From positions 1 through 64,000 of the forward strand of contig UCCA01000050.1 of NCBI GenBank assembly GCA_900470805.1: a stretch of DNA of 64,000 bases, given 5' to 3'. The notes under the pieces were generated by a model. It did no database searches. It was not told where the DNA came from and saw nothing but the letters and a program-made list of their open reading frames with translations. Of the stretch, positions 51,817 to 59,618 are shown piece by piece. Origin of the DNA: Hyphomicrobiales bacterium (GTDB taxonomy: Bacteria > Pseudomonadota > Alphaproteobacteria > Rhizobiales > Rhizobiaceae). How positions within the stretch are numbered: position 1 is the stretch's first letter; each line of letters begins with the position of its first letter. Made by a program: the position numbers and the translations under genes.

Positions 51817-52899
51817 TCAGGCCGGCGGCGCGACGTCAATCACGCCTGAGGCGTGATAGAGATTACACCGGAGGTGCGATATCAGTAACGCCTCAGGCGC
51901 GACATCGATGACCAGCTTGCCCTTGGCCGTGCCGGCCTCGAACTTGCGGTGTGCGTCGGCCGCCTGCGCGAGTGTGAAGCGCTCGGGATCGAGGCGCGGC
52001 TTCAGGCGGCCCTCTTCGGCCATCGCCGATACGATCTCCAGGATCTCGCCATGCCGCTCGACCCCTACGCCGATCATGATCGGCAGCAGCACCAGCACCA
52101 TGTGCAGATTGCCGCCCTTGAGGTAGAGCGGGGCAAGGTTATGGGTCGCGGCGCCGGCGATAGTGACGACATCGCCGGTAGGGCGGACCATCTGGAAGGC
52201 CGCGTCGAGTGCCGCGCCGCCGACGGTGTCGAAGATCACGTCGAAGCCGCGACCGCCGGTATGCTCGGCGATCACCTCGGCCGCCGTAGTCGCCGACAGG
52301 TCGACACTGGCACGGGCGCCGGCGGAAAGCGCCAGCTGGGCGCTCTCTTCGGAGCGTGTGCCGGCAACGACATAAGCGCCGGCCGCGGCCGCCATCTGTA
52401 CCGCCAGATAACCGACACCACCGGCGCCGCCCGATATGAAGACCTTGCTGGCGGGGGTGATGGTGACCTTGTCGAACAGCGCCTTCCAAGCCGTCGTTGC
52501 CGCCAGCGGCAAGGCTGACGCCGAGCGGAAATCGAGGTTCGCGGGTTTGCGGGCGACCAGCGCTGCGTCGTAGACGGCGTATTCGGCAAGCGTGCCAGGC
52601 ACATCGCCGGTCGGGCCCTTGAAGCCGCCGGCAAAGCCGAAGACCGCGTCGCCAACGGCAAACTTGGTGACACCGTCGCCGAGCGCATCGACGATGCCGG
52701 CGAAATCGCTGTGCAGCACGGCCGGGAACGCCCCCGGCGTCATCGGCAGTTTCGCCTTGCGGACCTTGGTGTCGATCGGATTGAGGCTCGAGGCGATGAT
52801 CCTGACCCGGATCTGGCCGGCGGCCGGCTCAGGTATCGGGCGTTCGACCAGCTGAAGGACATCGGGCGTCCCCTGTTCGACTGCTATAACGGCTTTCAT
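51817..52899 (-). CDS. Quinone-oxidoreductase-like MDR protein with repeat-derived C-terminus
   Basis: 360-aa medium-chain reductase (NADPH:quinone reductase type) lacking zinc ligands. It starts MKAVIAVEQGTPDVLQLVE and has the substrate-side SSLNPIDTKVR and the Rossmann loop ISGGAGGVGYLAVQMA (about residues 148-163). The family normally ends at KLVIDV-type residues. Here the sequence continues and VIDVAP recurs 23 residues later, produced by a 23-bp tandem DNA repeat. It is divergent from a LysR gene that probably controls it. Confidence 0.85.
   Translation of the reverse strand: MKAVIAVEQGTPDVLQLVERPIPEPAAGQIRVRIIASSLNPIDTKVRKAKLPMTPGAFPAVLHSDFAGIVDALGDGVTKFAVGDAVFGFAGGFKGPTGDVPGTLAEYAVYDAALVARKPANLDFRSASALPLAATTAWKALFDKVTITPASKVFISGGAGGVGYLAVQMAAAAGAYVVAGTRSEESAQLALSAGARASVDLSATTAAEVIAEHTGGRGFDVIFDTVGGAALDAAFQMVRPTGDVVTIAGAATHNLAPLYLKGGNLHMVLVLLPIMIGVGVERHGEILEIVSAMAEEGRLKPRLDPERFTLAQAADAHRKFEAGTAKGKLVIDVAPEALLISHLRCNLYHASGVIDVAPPA
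51830..51913. repeat. 23-bp degenerate tandem repeat at the MDR gene end
   Basis: Three contiguous 23-bp units (51830-51852, 51853-51875, 51876-51898) of the form GCGACGTCAATCACG... ending GAGGC, plus part of a fourth (51899-51913, GCGACATCGATGACC). Because 23 is not a multiple of 3, each unit is read in a different frame; three units restore the frame, giving the repeated VIDVAP in the protein. Confidence 0.75.
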
Positions 52900-52937
52900 C
52901 ATGGCACACTCGCTTCCGTGTTGTGGAGTGATGTGAT

Positions 52938-52976
52938 TTATTGCGGCTTCATCCAGTCATAAAGACCGCAAGAAAT
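52938..52976. promoter_or_regulatory. Inverted repeat in the LysR-MDR divergent gap
   Basis: TTGCGG (52941-52946) and CCGCAA (52966-52971) form an inverted repeat with a 19-base spacer, flanked by A/T bases. It lies in the 93-base gap between the two divergent genes and is a candidate LysR binding region. Confidence 0.4.
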
Positions 52977-52992
52977 AAGAGACTGTTTCCTC

Positions 52993-53973
52993 ATGGGCAA
53001 CAATGATCGGCTGATGCAGCGGATAGCGGGGATCGAGGAGTTTGTGCGCGTCGCGGAGACCCTGAGCTTCGTGCGCGCGGCGGAATCGCTGGGGCAGGCG
53101 CCGTCCGCGGTATCGAAGTCTATCCGCCAGCTCGAGATCAGGCTCGGCGCGCGCCTTCTCCACCGCACCACGCGCAGCGTCAGCCTGACGGAGGAAGGCT
53201 CGATGTTCTACGAGCGGGCGAGCCGGTGGATCTCGGAGCTCGACGACATGCAGAGTGCCGTCAGCGGCGATCCCGCCGAGCTCGGCGGTCTTGTTCGTAT
53301 CGACATGCCGACGACCTTCGGCCGGGCGCTGTTCATTCCGCTGCTGGCTTCGTTTCTGGAGCGCTATCCGAAGCTGTCGGTCGAAGTCCGGATGAACGAT
53401 CACCGCGTCAACCTGGTGGCCGAGGGCGTCGATCTCGCCCTGCGCATCGGCGATCTCACGGATTCCGATCTGGTGGTGAAATCGCTGGGGCGGGCGCCGA
53501 TGGGCACCTATGTCTGTCCCCGGTGCCTAGAGCGCTACGGCGAGCCCACCTCTCCGGAAGAGCTGTTGTCGCATCGGCTGATCGCGCTGATGCCGCCGAC
53601 GGGACGGTCGAAGCCGATGTTCTATGTGGTCGGCGATCAGGACATCGCCATCGACACGCGGCATTCGGTGGCGAGCTTCACCAACGGCGACGCGATGATC
53701 GACGCGGCAATATCAGGAATCGGCATCGCGCAGACACCGGCCTTCTACGCCAAGCAGGCGGTGGAGCAGGGATTGCTGACGCAGATCCTGAAAGGAAAGG
53801 ATGCGCCGGGCCTGGCGATCCAGCTCGTCTATCCCTCGCGCAAGCAATTGCCGAAGCGGGTGCGGGTGCTGATCGAGTTCCTGACGCAGGCGATGGCGCA
53901 TGCTTGGGACGAGGAACAGGCTACTCGTCCGTTCCCGCCGAGCGCAGGCCGGGATGGCGGAACAGGCCGGTGA
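52993..53973 (+). CDS. LysR-family transcription regulator
   Basis: 326-aa regulator with an N-terminal winged helix (EEFVRVAETLSFVRAAESLGQAPSAVSKSIRQLE, about residues 15-48) and a periplasmic-binding-type effector domain (from about 90). It is divergent from the quinone-reductase-like gene, the usual layout for a LysR regulator and its target. Its 3' end overlaps the convergent YdcF gene by 53 bases. Confidence 0.9.
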   Translation: MGNNDRLMQRIAGIEEFVRVAETLSFVRAAESLGQAPSAVSKSIRQLEIRLGARLLHRTTRSVSLTEEGSMFYERASRWISELDDMQSAVSGDPAELGGLVRIDMPTTFGRALFIPLLASFLERYPKLSVEVRMNDHRVNLVAEGVDLALRIGDLTDSDLVVKSLGRAPMGTYVCPRCLERYGEPTSPEELLSHRLIALMPPTGRSKPMFYVVGDQDIAIDTRHSVASFTNGDAMIDAAISGIGIAQTPAFYAKQAVEQGLLTQILKGKDAPGLAIQLVYPSRKQLPKRVRVLIEFLTQAMAHAWDEEQATRPFPPSAGRDGGTGR

Positions 53974-54631
53974 GGTTGCGGGCGCCGGCAAAGAGCAGCT
54001 TGCCGTATTCGGCGAGCATGACGCGCATGGCGTTCGGGTCGGTGAACCAGTTGCTGTTCTTCAGGTCGGTGTTGACCACGGGATAGGGCACGAACCGGGT
54101 TTCCGGATCGACATAGGCGAGCTCGGCCAGGCTGCGGGGCATGTGGTAATTGTTGGTGACGATGAGGACGCTGGTGTAGCCCTTGGCGTGGATCCAGTTG
54201 GTGGCCTCTTCGGCATTGCCTATCGTGTCGAGCGCGTCGTAGCCGATGTCGACGCAGCAATCGAACAGCTCCGGGGCCGCCTGCGTCATCTTGCGAATCT
54301 GGGCGCGCGTCGTCGTAGGGTGGACGCCCGAGATCAGCAGCCGCTTGCCGGCGCCCTTCTGCAGCAGTTCCACGGCCTGGTCGATGCGCTGGTAGCCGCC
54401 CGTCAGCACCACGATGGCATCGGCATGCGGAGCGAGCGGCGGCTTCAGTGTCGTCACCGAATCCGCAAAGAACAGGAAGCCGCCGAAGACGATGGCGATC
54501 GCCAGCACCACCGCGAAGCCGCCCCAGCGCAGGAGACGGCGCACGGGGCCACGGCGCGCGGGTTCGCTCCCGGAGTTTTCCAGCTCCGTGTTCGGGCGAA
54601 TCGGGTCGTGCGACATGCGGCTCATGCTCAT
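53921..54631 (-). CDS. YdcF/DUF218-family membrane protein
   Basis: 236-aa protein with one N-terminal transmembrane segment (about residues 33-56) and a periplasmic DUF218 domain. It has DAIVVLTGGYQRIDQAVELLQ, GKRLLISGVHPTTTRAQ and VTNNYHMPRSL. DUF218 proteins (SanA, ElyC) are linked to envelope or peptidoglycan integrity. It follows ftsX by 68 bases on the same strand, consistent with envelope function. Starts at residues 1, 3 or 6 are possible. Confidence 0.85.
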   Translation of the reverse strand: MSMSRMSHDPIRPNTELENSGSEPARRGPVRRLLRWGGFAVVLAIAIVFGGFLFFADSVTTLKPPLAPHADAIVVLTGGYQRIDQAVELLQKGAGKRLLISGVHPTTTRAQIRKMTQAAPELFDCCVDIGYDALDTIGNAEEATNWIHAKGYTSVLIVTNNYHMPRSLAELAYVDPETRFVPYPVVNTDLKNSNWFTDPNAMRVMLAEYGKLLFAGARNLTGLFRHPGLRSAGTDE

Positions 54632-54699
54632 GAATCGAAAAATATACGCAGATTAGGGCGGCGAACAGACGCTTTCATGGCAAAAAACCGTCCGGATTC

Positions 54700-55710
54700 T
54701 TAATTTGGCAGACCGTCGGCGCGGGTGGGATCCGAGCGCAGCGTGTCGATCTCGTAGATGGTCCGCATGACGGTGAGGCGGGCGGTGAAGGTGGTGAGAA
54801 GCGCGATGACGATCATCGTCGCGAAGATGCCGGCATAGCCGAGCGCGCCGACCGAGAAGGTGCCGAAGAGAGCGGTGGCCTGGTCGGTCTGCGGCGTTGC
54901 CAGCGTGCGGCTCTGCAGGAAGCCGGCGCTCATGAAGAAGAAGGCGGCCAGGGCGCTGCCGACGGCCGAGCCCTTGAGGCTGATCTTCAGGAAATGCTTT
55001 TGGAACTCGTTGGCGACGAAGGAGCTCTCGGCGCCGACGAAATGCAGCACCTCGACGATATGCCGGTTGCCGGACAGCGCGCCGCGTGTGGCGAAAACCA
55101 CCGTCAGCACCATGGCCGAGAACACCAGCAGCAGTACGCCGGTGCCGATCATCACAGTCGTGTGGGCCATCGAGACGAGGCGGTCGACCCAGGTGCGGTG
55201 GTCGTCGAGCGAAGATTGCGGAATGCTCTCCTTGAGGAGCGCCCGCATGGCGTCGAAATCGGGCGGGTTGCTCTCGTCGATGGTGATGATGACGAGGCGG
55301 GGAACGGGCAGTTCCTTGATGTCGAGGCCGGTGCCGAGCCAGGGCTCGAGCAGGCGGGCGGTGGCGGCCTCGTCGACGATCTGGCCATCCCGGGTGCCGA
55401 CGAAGGTGAGCGCGATGCGGCGTGCGTCGTCGAGCGCCTTGTCCATGTCGAGGCCGTCGTCCGGCTTGATCTGGATGGTGATCTCACGGGAGATCTGGCT
55501 TTCCCAGCTGGAGGCGGTCGAGCGCACCATCGAGACGCCGCCGAGCGTCAGGCAGGCGAGGAAGGCCATGATCGCGATGACCACCATCAGCGCATTGCCC
55601 TGGATGTTGGCCGAGGGGAGGATCGGCGCCGTCGGGCGCACCTTCATCTCCGGCCGTTTCTGACCCTTGGAGGCGACAGGTGCCGGGGGGCGGGACACGG
55701 GCTCAGTCAT
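54700..55710 (-). CDS. ftsX: Cell division protein FtsX
   Basis: 336-aa permease partner of FtsE with an N-terminal cytoplasmic part and four transmembrane segments (about residues 39-61, 190-215, 240-265 and 290-315). A large periplasmic loop lies between the first two. FtsEX controls peptidoglycan hydrolases at the septum. The start overlaps the ftsE stop by 8 bases, so the two are coupled. There is no deviation from family length. Confidence 0.92.
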   Translation of the reverse strand: MTEPVSRPPAPVASKGQKRPEMKVRPTAPILPSANIQGNALMVVIAIMAFLACLTLGGVSMVRSTASSWESQISREITIQIKPDDGLDMDKALDDARRIALTFVGTRDGQIVDEAATARLLEPWLGTGLDIKELPVPRLVIITIDESNPPDFDAMRALLKESIPQSSLDDHRTWVDRLVSMAHTTVMIGTGVLLLVFSAMVLTVVFATRGALSGNRHIVEVLHFVGAESSFVANEFQKHFLKISLKGSAVGSALAAFFFMSAGFLQSRTLATPQTDQATALFGTFSVGALGYAGIFATMIVIALLTTFTARLTVMRTIYEIDTLRSDPTRADGLPN

Positions 55711-56362
55711 GGATGTCGAGGTGCCCTTCCGACAGGATCATGCGTCGCGCATCCACCTGGTCCATCAGCGTCAGGTCGTGGGTGGCGATGACGACGGCGG
55801 TGCCGAGGCGGTTGAGCTCGAGGAAGAGATTGAGCAGGCGGCGCGCCATCGGCGGGTCGACGTTGGCGGTGGGTTCGTCGGCAAGCAGGATTTCGGGGCG
55901 GTCGATCAGGGCGCGGGCGATGGCGGCGCGCTGCTTCTCGCCGCCCGACAGCACCGGCGGCAGCACGTTGATGCGCTCGCCGAGGCCGACCCATTTCAGC
56001 AGTTCGAGCACGTCGGTCTTGTAGGAGGCCTCGTCCTTGCCGCGCACGCGCAGCGGCAGGGCCACGTTCTCATAGGTGGTGAGATGGTCGAGCAGCCGGA
56101 ATTCCTGGAAGATGATGCCGACGCGGCGGCGCAGCAGCGGCAGCTCGGCGCGCGGGATATCGGAGATATTGCGGCCGAACATGCTGATCAGTCCGCGGGT
56201 CGGCTGAAGCGACAGGAAGAGAAGCCTGAGCAGTGTCGTCTTGCCGGCGCCGGAAGGGCCGGTGAGGAACTGGAAGGATTTCTTCGGGATGTCGAAGGTC
56301 AGGTCCCGGAGAATTTCCGGTCCCATTCCATAGCGCAAACCGACATTCTCGAAGTGGATCAA
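55703..56362 (-). CDS. ftsE: Cell division ATP-binding protein FtsE
   Basis: 219-aa ABC ATPase with Walker A GPSGAGKTT (about residues 36-44), signature LSGGEKQR, Walker B ILLADEPTANVD and switch His in VIATHDLTLM. It powers FtsX at the division site. GTTAAC elements upstream (56401-56419) and an AT-rich gap to 56568 probably carry the promoters in both directions. Confidence 0.95.
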   Translation of the reverse strand: MIHFENVGLRYGMGPEILRDLTFDIPKKSFQFLTGPSGAGKTTLLRLLFLSLQPTRGLISMFGRNISDIPRAELPLLRRRVGIIFQEFRLLDHLTTYENVALPLRVRGKDEASYKTDVLELLKWVGLGERINVLPPVLSGGEKQRAAIARALIDRPEILLADEPTANVDPPMARRLLNLFLELNRLGTAVVIATHDLTLMDQVDARRMILSEGHLDIHD

Positions 56363-56567
56363 CGGGCCGCTCAGTTTCTTGTTGTTTCACCGCATGACTT
56401 GTTAACCAGATCCGTTAACACAAGGTAAATTTCGCCGGAAAGACGCCTGTTTGATGGCGGTCTTTGCGAAGCATTAACCAATAAAATTTACGAGTAGAGA
56501 GATTACGTTTCAATGGCCGCGTTCATGCGCCGCCGTGAAAGCAGTGGATACCGGAAAGGCGGTCGTC

Positions 56568-57230
56568 ATGACATCCTCCTCGTTCAAGCACCAGGCCCCC
56601 GGGCGGGCCTATGATTTCCTGCCGCCGGAGCCGGGAAAACGCGACGTGCGCCAGAGCCGCGCGGCCGATATCGCCGACGCCGAGTTCGTGGTCATCGACC
56701 GGCAGCGCCCATCCGCATTCGACAACAAGGGCTACAACGACAACAGCCGGCCAGCGTCCGCAACGAAGCGCCCGGCGTCCCGGCCAGCGCCAGTTTCTGC
56801 TCGCACACCCTCCTTCATGCAGGCAGGCGAAGCGTGGCTGCAGCAGGCATCGGGCCGGCATTTCGCCGGGCTGGTCATTGCGCTCTGCGTGCTTGTCTTC
56901 GGCTTGTTCGGTGGTTTCTCGGGGCTATCCTCATCGAATGCCGCCGTCGATATCGAGCCGCTGCACTTCACACATGTGACGGCGACGCCGCGCGACGCCA
57001 ATGGCATGCGGGTGCTTTTGATCAACGGCATCATCGACAATGTCAGCGGCACGACCCAGGTGGTGCGGCCGATCCGCGCCAATCTGTTCGCCGACGAACG
57101 GCTGGTCGCCAGCGTGGTGATCAACCCGCCCGTCAATGTGATCTATGGCGGGGAAAGTCGGGGTTTTTCGACCCGAATGCAGTATGCCGGTGGAAAAATG
57201 CCCGAAGTCCGGCTGTCGTTTATGCCGTGA
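56568..57230 (+). CDS. Single-pass membrane protein, function unknown
   Basis: 220-aa protein with a disordered, Pro/Ala/Arg-rich cytoplasmic N-terminus (residues 1-85) and one transmembrane segment (about 97-118, GLVIALCVLVFGLFGGFSGL). A periplasmic beta-rich domain follows, with GIIDNVSGTTQVVRPIRANLF (about 152-172). The last part resembles FxLYD/DUF3426-type domains of zinc-ribbon proteins, but no zinc ribbon is seen, so the link is weak. GGAAAGG precedes the ATG at 56568. It is divergent from ftsE. Confidence 0.65.
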   Translation: MTSSSFKHQAPGRAYDFLPPEPGKRDVRQSRAADIADAEFVVIDRQRPSAFDNKGYNDNSRPASATKRPASRPAPVSARTPSFMQAGEAWLQQASGRHFAGLVIALCVLVFGLFGGFSGLSSSNAAVDIEPLHFTHVTATPRDANGMRVLLINGIIDNVSGTTQVVRPIRANLFADERLVASVVINPPVNVIYGGESRGFSTRMQYAGGKMPEVRLSFMP

Positions 57231-57292
57231 GGGCTGTTTCGCCGCGTTGTTTGTGGTAACGGCTTGTGCTTGTTTTCAGGGAGCAAGCCTTC

Positions 57293-57835
57293 ATGCCTGT
57301 GGTGCGCGGTAAAAATATCGATCCTCTTTTCACGGCCGAGATGATTGCCGAGCGCAATCATGCGATTGCCAGGGAGATCGCCCAGGGTCCGACCAAGGAC
57401 CTGCTGGTTATCGCCATTCTCAAGGGCTCGTTCATCTTCGCGGCCGACCTGATCCGGGCGCTGCATGACACCGGCCTCGCACCCGAGGTCGAGTTCATCA
57501 CGCTGTCGAGCTACGGCACCGGCACGGTCTCGCAGGGTGTCAGGATCGTCAAGGATATCGACAGCGAGGTGAAGGACCGCGACGTTCTCCTGATCGACGA
57601 CATCCTCGAATCCGGACGTACATTGAAGTTCGCCAAGGAACTGCTCTACGAGCGCGGCGCCCGCAACGTCACCATCGCGGTGCTGCTAGACAAGAGCGTC
57701 AAGCGCAAGGAAGAGCTGGAGGCCGATTATGTCGGCTTCGAATGCCCCGACTATTTCGTCGTCGGCTACGGCATGGATGTGGCCTATGCCTTCCGCGAAC
57801 TGCCCTTCGTCGGCGTGGTCACCGGCGACGCCTGA
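57293..57835 (+). CDS. hpt: Hypoxanthine phosphoribosyltransferase
   Basis: 180-aa purine-salvage enzyme forming IMP (or GMP) from PRPP. The PRPP-binding motif VLLIDDILESGRTL (about residues 92-105) and the flexible loop SSYGTGTVSQGV are visible, with base-contact residues in FVVGYGMDVAYAFRELPFVG. The start MPVVRGKN is taken; the earlier in-frame TTG or ATG lacks support. It is preceded by the membrane-protein gene by 62 bases. Confidence 0.93.
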   Translation: MPVVRGKNIDPLFTAEMIAERNHAIAREIAQGPTKDLLVIAILKGSFIFAADLIRALHDTGLAPEVEFITLSSYGTGTVSQGVRIVKDIDSEVKDRDVLLIDDILESGRTLKFAKELLYERGARNVTIAVLLDKSVKRKEELEADYVGFECPDYFVVGYGMDVAYAFRELPFVGVVTGDA

Positions 57836-57925
57836 GGGCGTCTGTTTCCTGTCGCATGTCGTTGCCGCGAACCGCTGCACAGTTTTGCGCGACATGCTTT
57901 GGCTGCGTCATTTCAAGACGGGTTG

Positions 57926-57933
57926 TTAACCAT
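57926..57933. promoter_or_regulatory. CtrA half-site TTAACCAT upstream of cpdR
   Basis: TTAACCAT, a half-site form known for CtrA in alphaproteobacteria, lies about 100 bases upstream of the cpdR start. A single 8-mer can occur by chance, so confidence is low, but cpdR belongs to the CtrA control circuit. Confidence 0.35.
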
Positions 57934-58032
57934 TTCGTCCATCGTCCGGATCATTGCCTGCCGCCGTTTACCTCTCGCAAAGGAAAGTCGTGTGATTTGC
58001 CTTGCAGGGCATGAAACGGAGCAATGCACACC

Positions 58033-58392
58033 ATGGCAAGAATTCTGATCACGGAAGACGAAGATTCGCTGCGTTCTTTCGTTGCCCGCGCTTTGCGCCT
58101 CGACGGTCATGAGACCGAAGAAGCGGCTGACGGTGCGGAAGGGCTGGAGAAGCTCAATGTCGGCGGCTACGACCTTTTGCTGTCTGATATCCGCATGCCC
58201 GTGATGGACGGTATCGAGCTGGCGCATCAGGCCAAGTCCGCCTTTCCCGCGCTGAAGATCCTGTTGATGACCGGCTATGCCGAGCAGCGTGAACGCGCCG
58301 ACGACCTCGCGGAGAAGATCGTCGACGTCGTGTCGAAGCCGTTTGCCCTGCCGGATATCCGCAAGGCGGTTGCCCGGGCTCTCGCGGCCTAA
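58033..58392 (+). CDS. cpdR: CpdR-type single-domain response regulator
   Basis: 119-aa receiver-only protein: acidic pocket ITEDEDSLRSF (residues 6-16), phospho-accepting Asp52 in LSDIRMPVMDG, LLMTGYAE and SKPF lysine. The MARILITEDEDSLRSF start and ALAA end match CpdR, which when unphosphorylated delivers CtrA and other substrates to ClpXP. Phosphorylation is by the CckA-ChpT relay. There is no output domain. MARILIT is preferred to a start three codons earlier. Confidence 0.93.
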   Translation: MARILITEDEDSLRSFVARALRLDGHETEEAADGAEGLEKLNVGGYDLLLSDIRMPVMDGIELAHQAKSAFPALKILLMTGYAEQRERADDLAEKIVDVVSKPFALPDIRKAVARALAA

Positions 58393-58411
58393 ACTCTATT
58401 CGGTCCTAGTT

Positions 58412-58903
58412 CTACTCGGCCTTGATGGCCGGGTCCCAATGCTCGTCGGCCTTGCCGTCGACGAAACGCCAGCTATCGAACCAGGTGGTCGTATAGGTCT
58501 TTGTGGGATCCTTCGGGTCCTTCATCTCGCGGGGATAGCCGACGGTGACGATATCGCCTTCGGCCACCACCGAGACGATCTTCGTCTTCATCTTCTCCGG
58601 AATGTCCGTCGGTTCGCGCTTGCGCACCACCGTGAAGTATTCGACAACGCCCTTCAGGCCGGAGGCAGCGTTGGGATTGTGCTGCAGATAGCGCTCGGTC
58701 AGATACTGGTCGGCGCGCTCCCAGTGGTTGGCTTCCAGCAGTTCCTTGATGATCTTGTAGGTGGTCTGCTTGTTCCTGTTCAGCACCGGATCCGGGCTGA
58801 TGAACAGCGCATCCGCATTGTCGACGCCGACCACGGCCTCCTGAGCGAACGCCGTGTGCGAGAGGCAGATGGCCAGCGTGGCGGCGAGAAGAGAGCGTTT
58901 CAT
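58412..58903 (-). CDS. Secreted SnoaL/NTF2-like protein
   Basis: 163-aa protein with a Sec signal peptide (cleavage near residue 21, AFAQ). The NTF2-like fold shows as ELLEANHWERADQYLTERYLQHNP (about residues 54-77) and VVAEGDIVTVGY. It is annotated in relatives as a polyketide-cyclase or ketosteroid-isomerase-like protein of unknown role. It ends 19 bases from cpdR, convergently. Confidence 0.8.
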   Translation of the reverse strand: MKRSLLAATLAICLSHTAFAQEAVVGVDNADALFISPDPVLNRNKQTTYKIIKELLEANHWERADQYLTERYLQHNPNAASGLKGVVEYFTVVRKREPTDIPEKMKTKIVSVVAEGDIVTVGYPREMKDPKDPTKTYTTTWFDSWRFVDGKADEHWDPAIKAE

Positions 58904-59046
58904 GTCAGGGTCTCCAGCATGTCATTGGGTCACGCGGAGACAATAGGGATGGGCGGGAGTGCCGCAAGGAGGCACTATTTGCGCGGATAGGCATGCGGGG
59001 GTAACCGCCTGCCGAGACAGAGGCGTTGCAGGTCGCCGCGCAGATA

Positions 59047-59493
59047 CTACGGCTGAACGAACTTGCCCTCGAAGCGGACGCGGAAATTACGGCGCTGGAA
59101 ATCCTGCTGGAAGCAGACGAAGATCAGCTCGATGTCACCTGCCTCGTCGCGCTTGCCGAGCAGGCTGAGCGTCACCACCACCACGCCGGCATAGCCGCGG
59201 GTGAGCTTGAAGGCGGCATTGCGGATGTCGTTGGCGGCCGGATCCTTACGGTCGTCGCGGCGCTCGTAGATCACCCAGAAGCGGGAAATGTCCCAGGTGG
59301 CGCGCAGGATGTCGGTAACCTCGGCCTGGAACTGCTCGGCATGCATGTTCGGGCCCCAGGAGAGCGTCTGCTCGCCTTCGTCGGCGACGACATTGAGGTA
59401 GCCGTCATAGTCGTTGCCATGGCCGGAAAGGGCGTTCTCGATCATCTCGAATGCCGCGCTTTCAGCGATTACCGTCTTAAAGAGAATTGCCAT
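59047..59493 (-). CDS. Conserved protein of unknown function
   Basis: 148-aa soluble protein without signal peptide, starting MAILFKTVIAESAAF. It has a central LRATWDISRFWVIYERRDD and a hydrophobic strand GVVVVTLSLLGKRDE. I recognise no domain. A gap of 125 bases separates it from the DUF4175 gene and 143 bases from the NTF2-like gene; both gaps hold nothing convincing beyond a small stem AGTGCC/GGCACT at 58969-58987. Confidence 0.6.
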   Translation of the reverse strand: MAILFKTVIAESAAFEMIENALSGHGNDYDGYLNVVADEGEQTLSWGPNMHAEQFQAEVTDILRATWDISRFWVIYERRDDRKDPAANDIRNAAFKLTRGYAGVVVVTLSLLGKRDEAGDIELIFVCFQQDFQRRNFRVRFEGKFVQP

Positions 59494-59618
59494 CGTTCGC
59501 TATCGTTCGTCGCCTGTCGCCGCGACATCACGAAGCTTCCGCAGGGCAGGGACAGCCCCGTACGGGTGGAGGATCGGCGTCCGGGGCAGGTTTGAAATCA
59601 AGAAGTTGTCCTGTCTGC

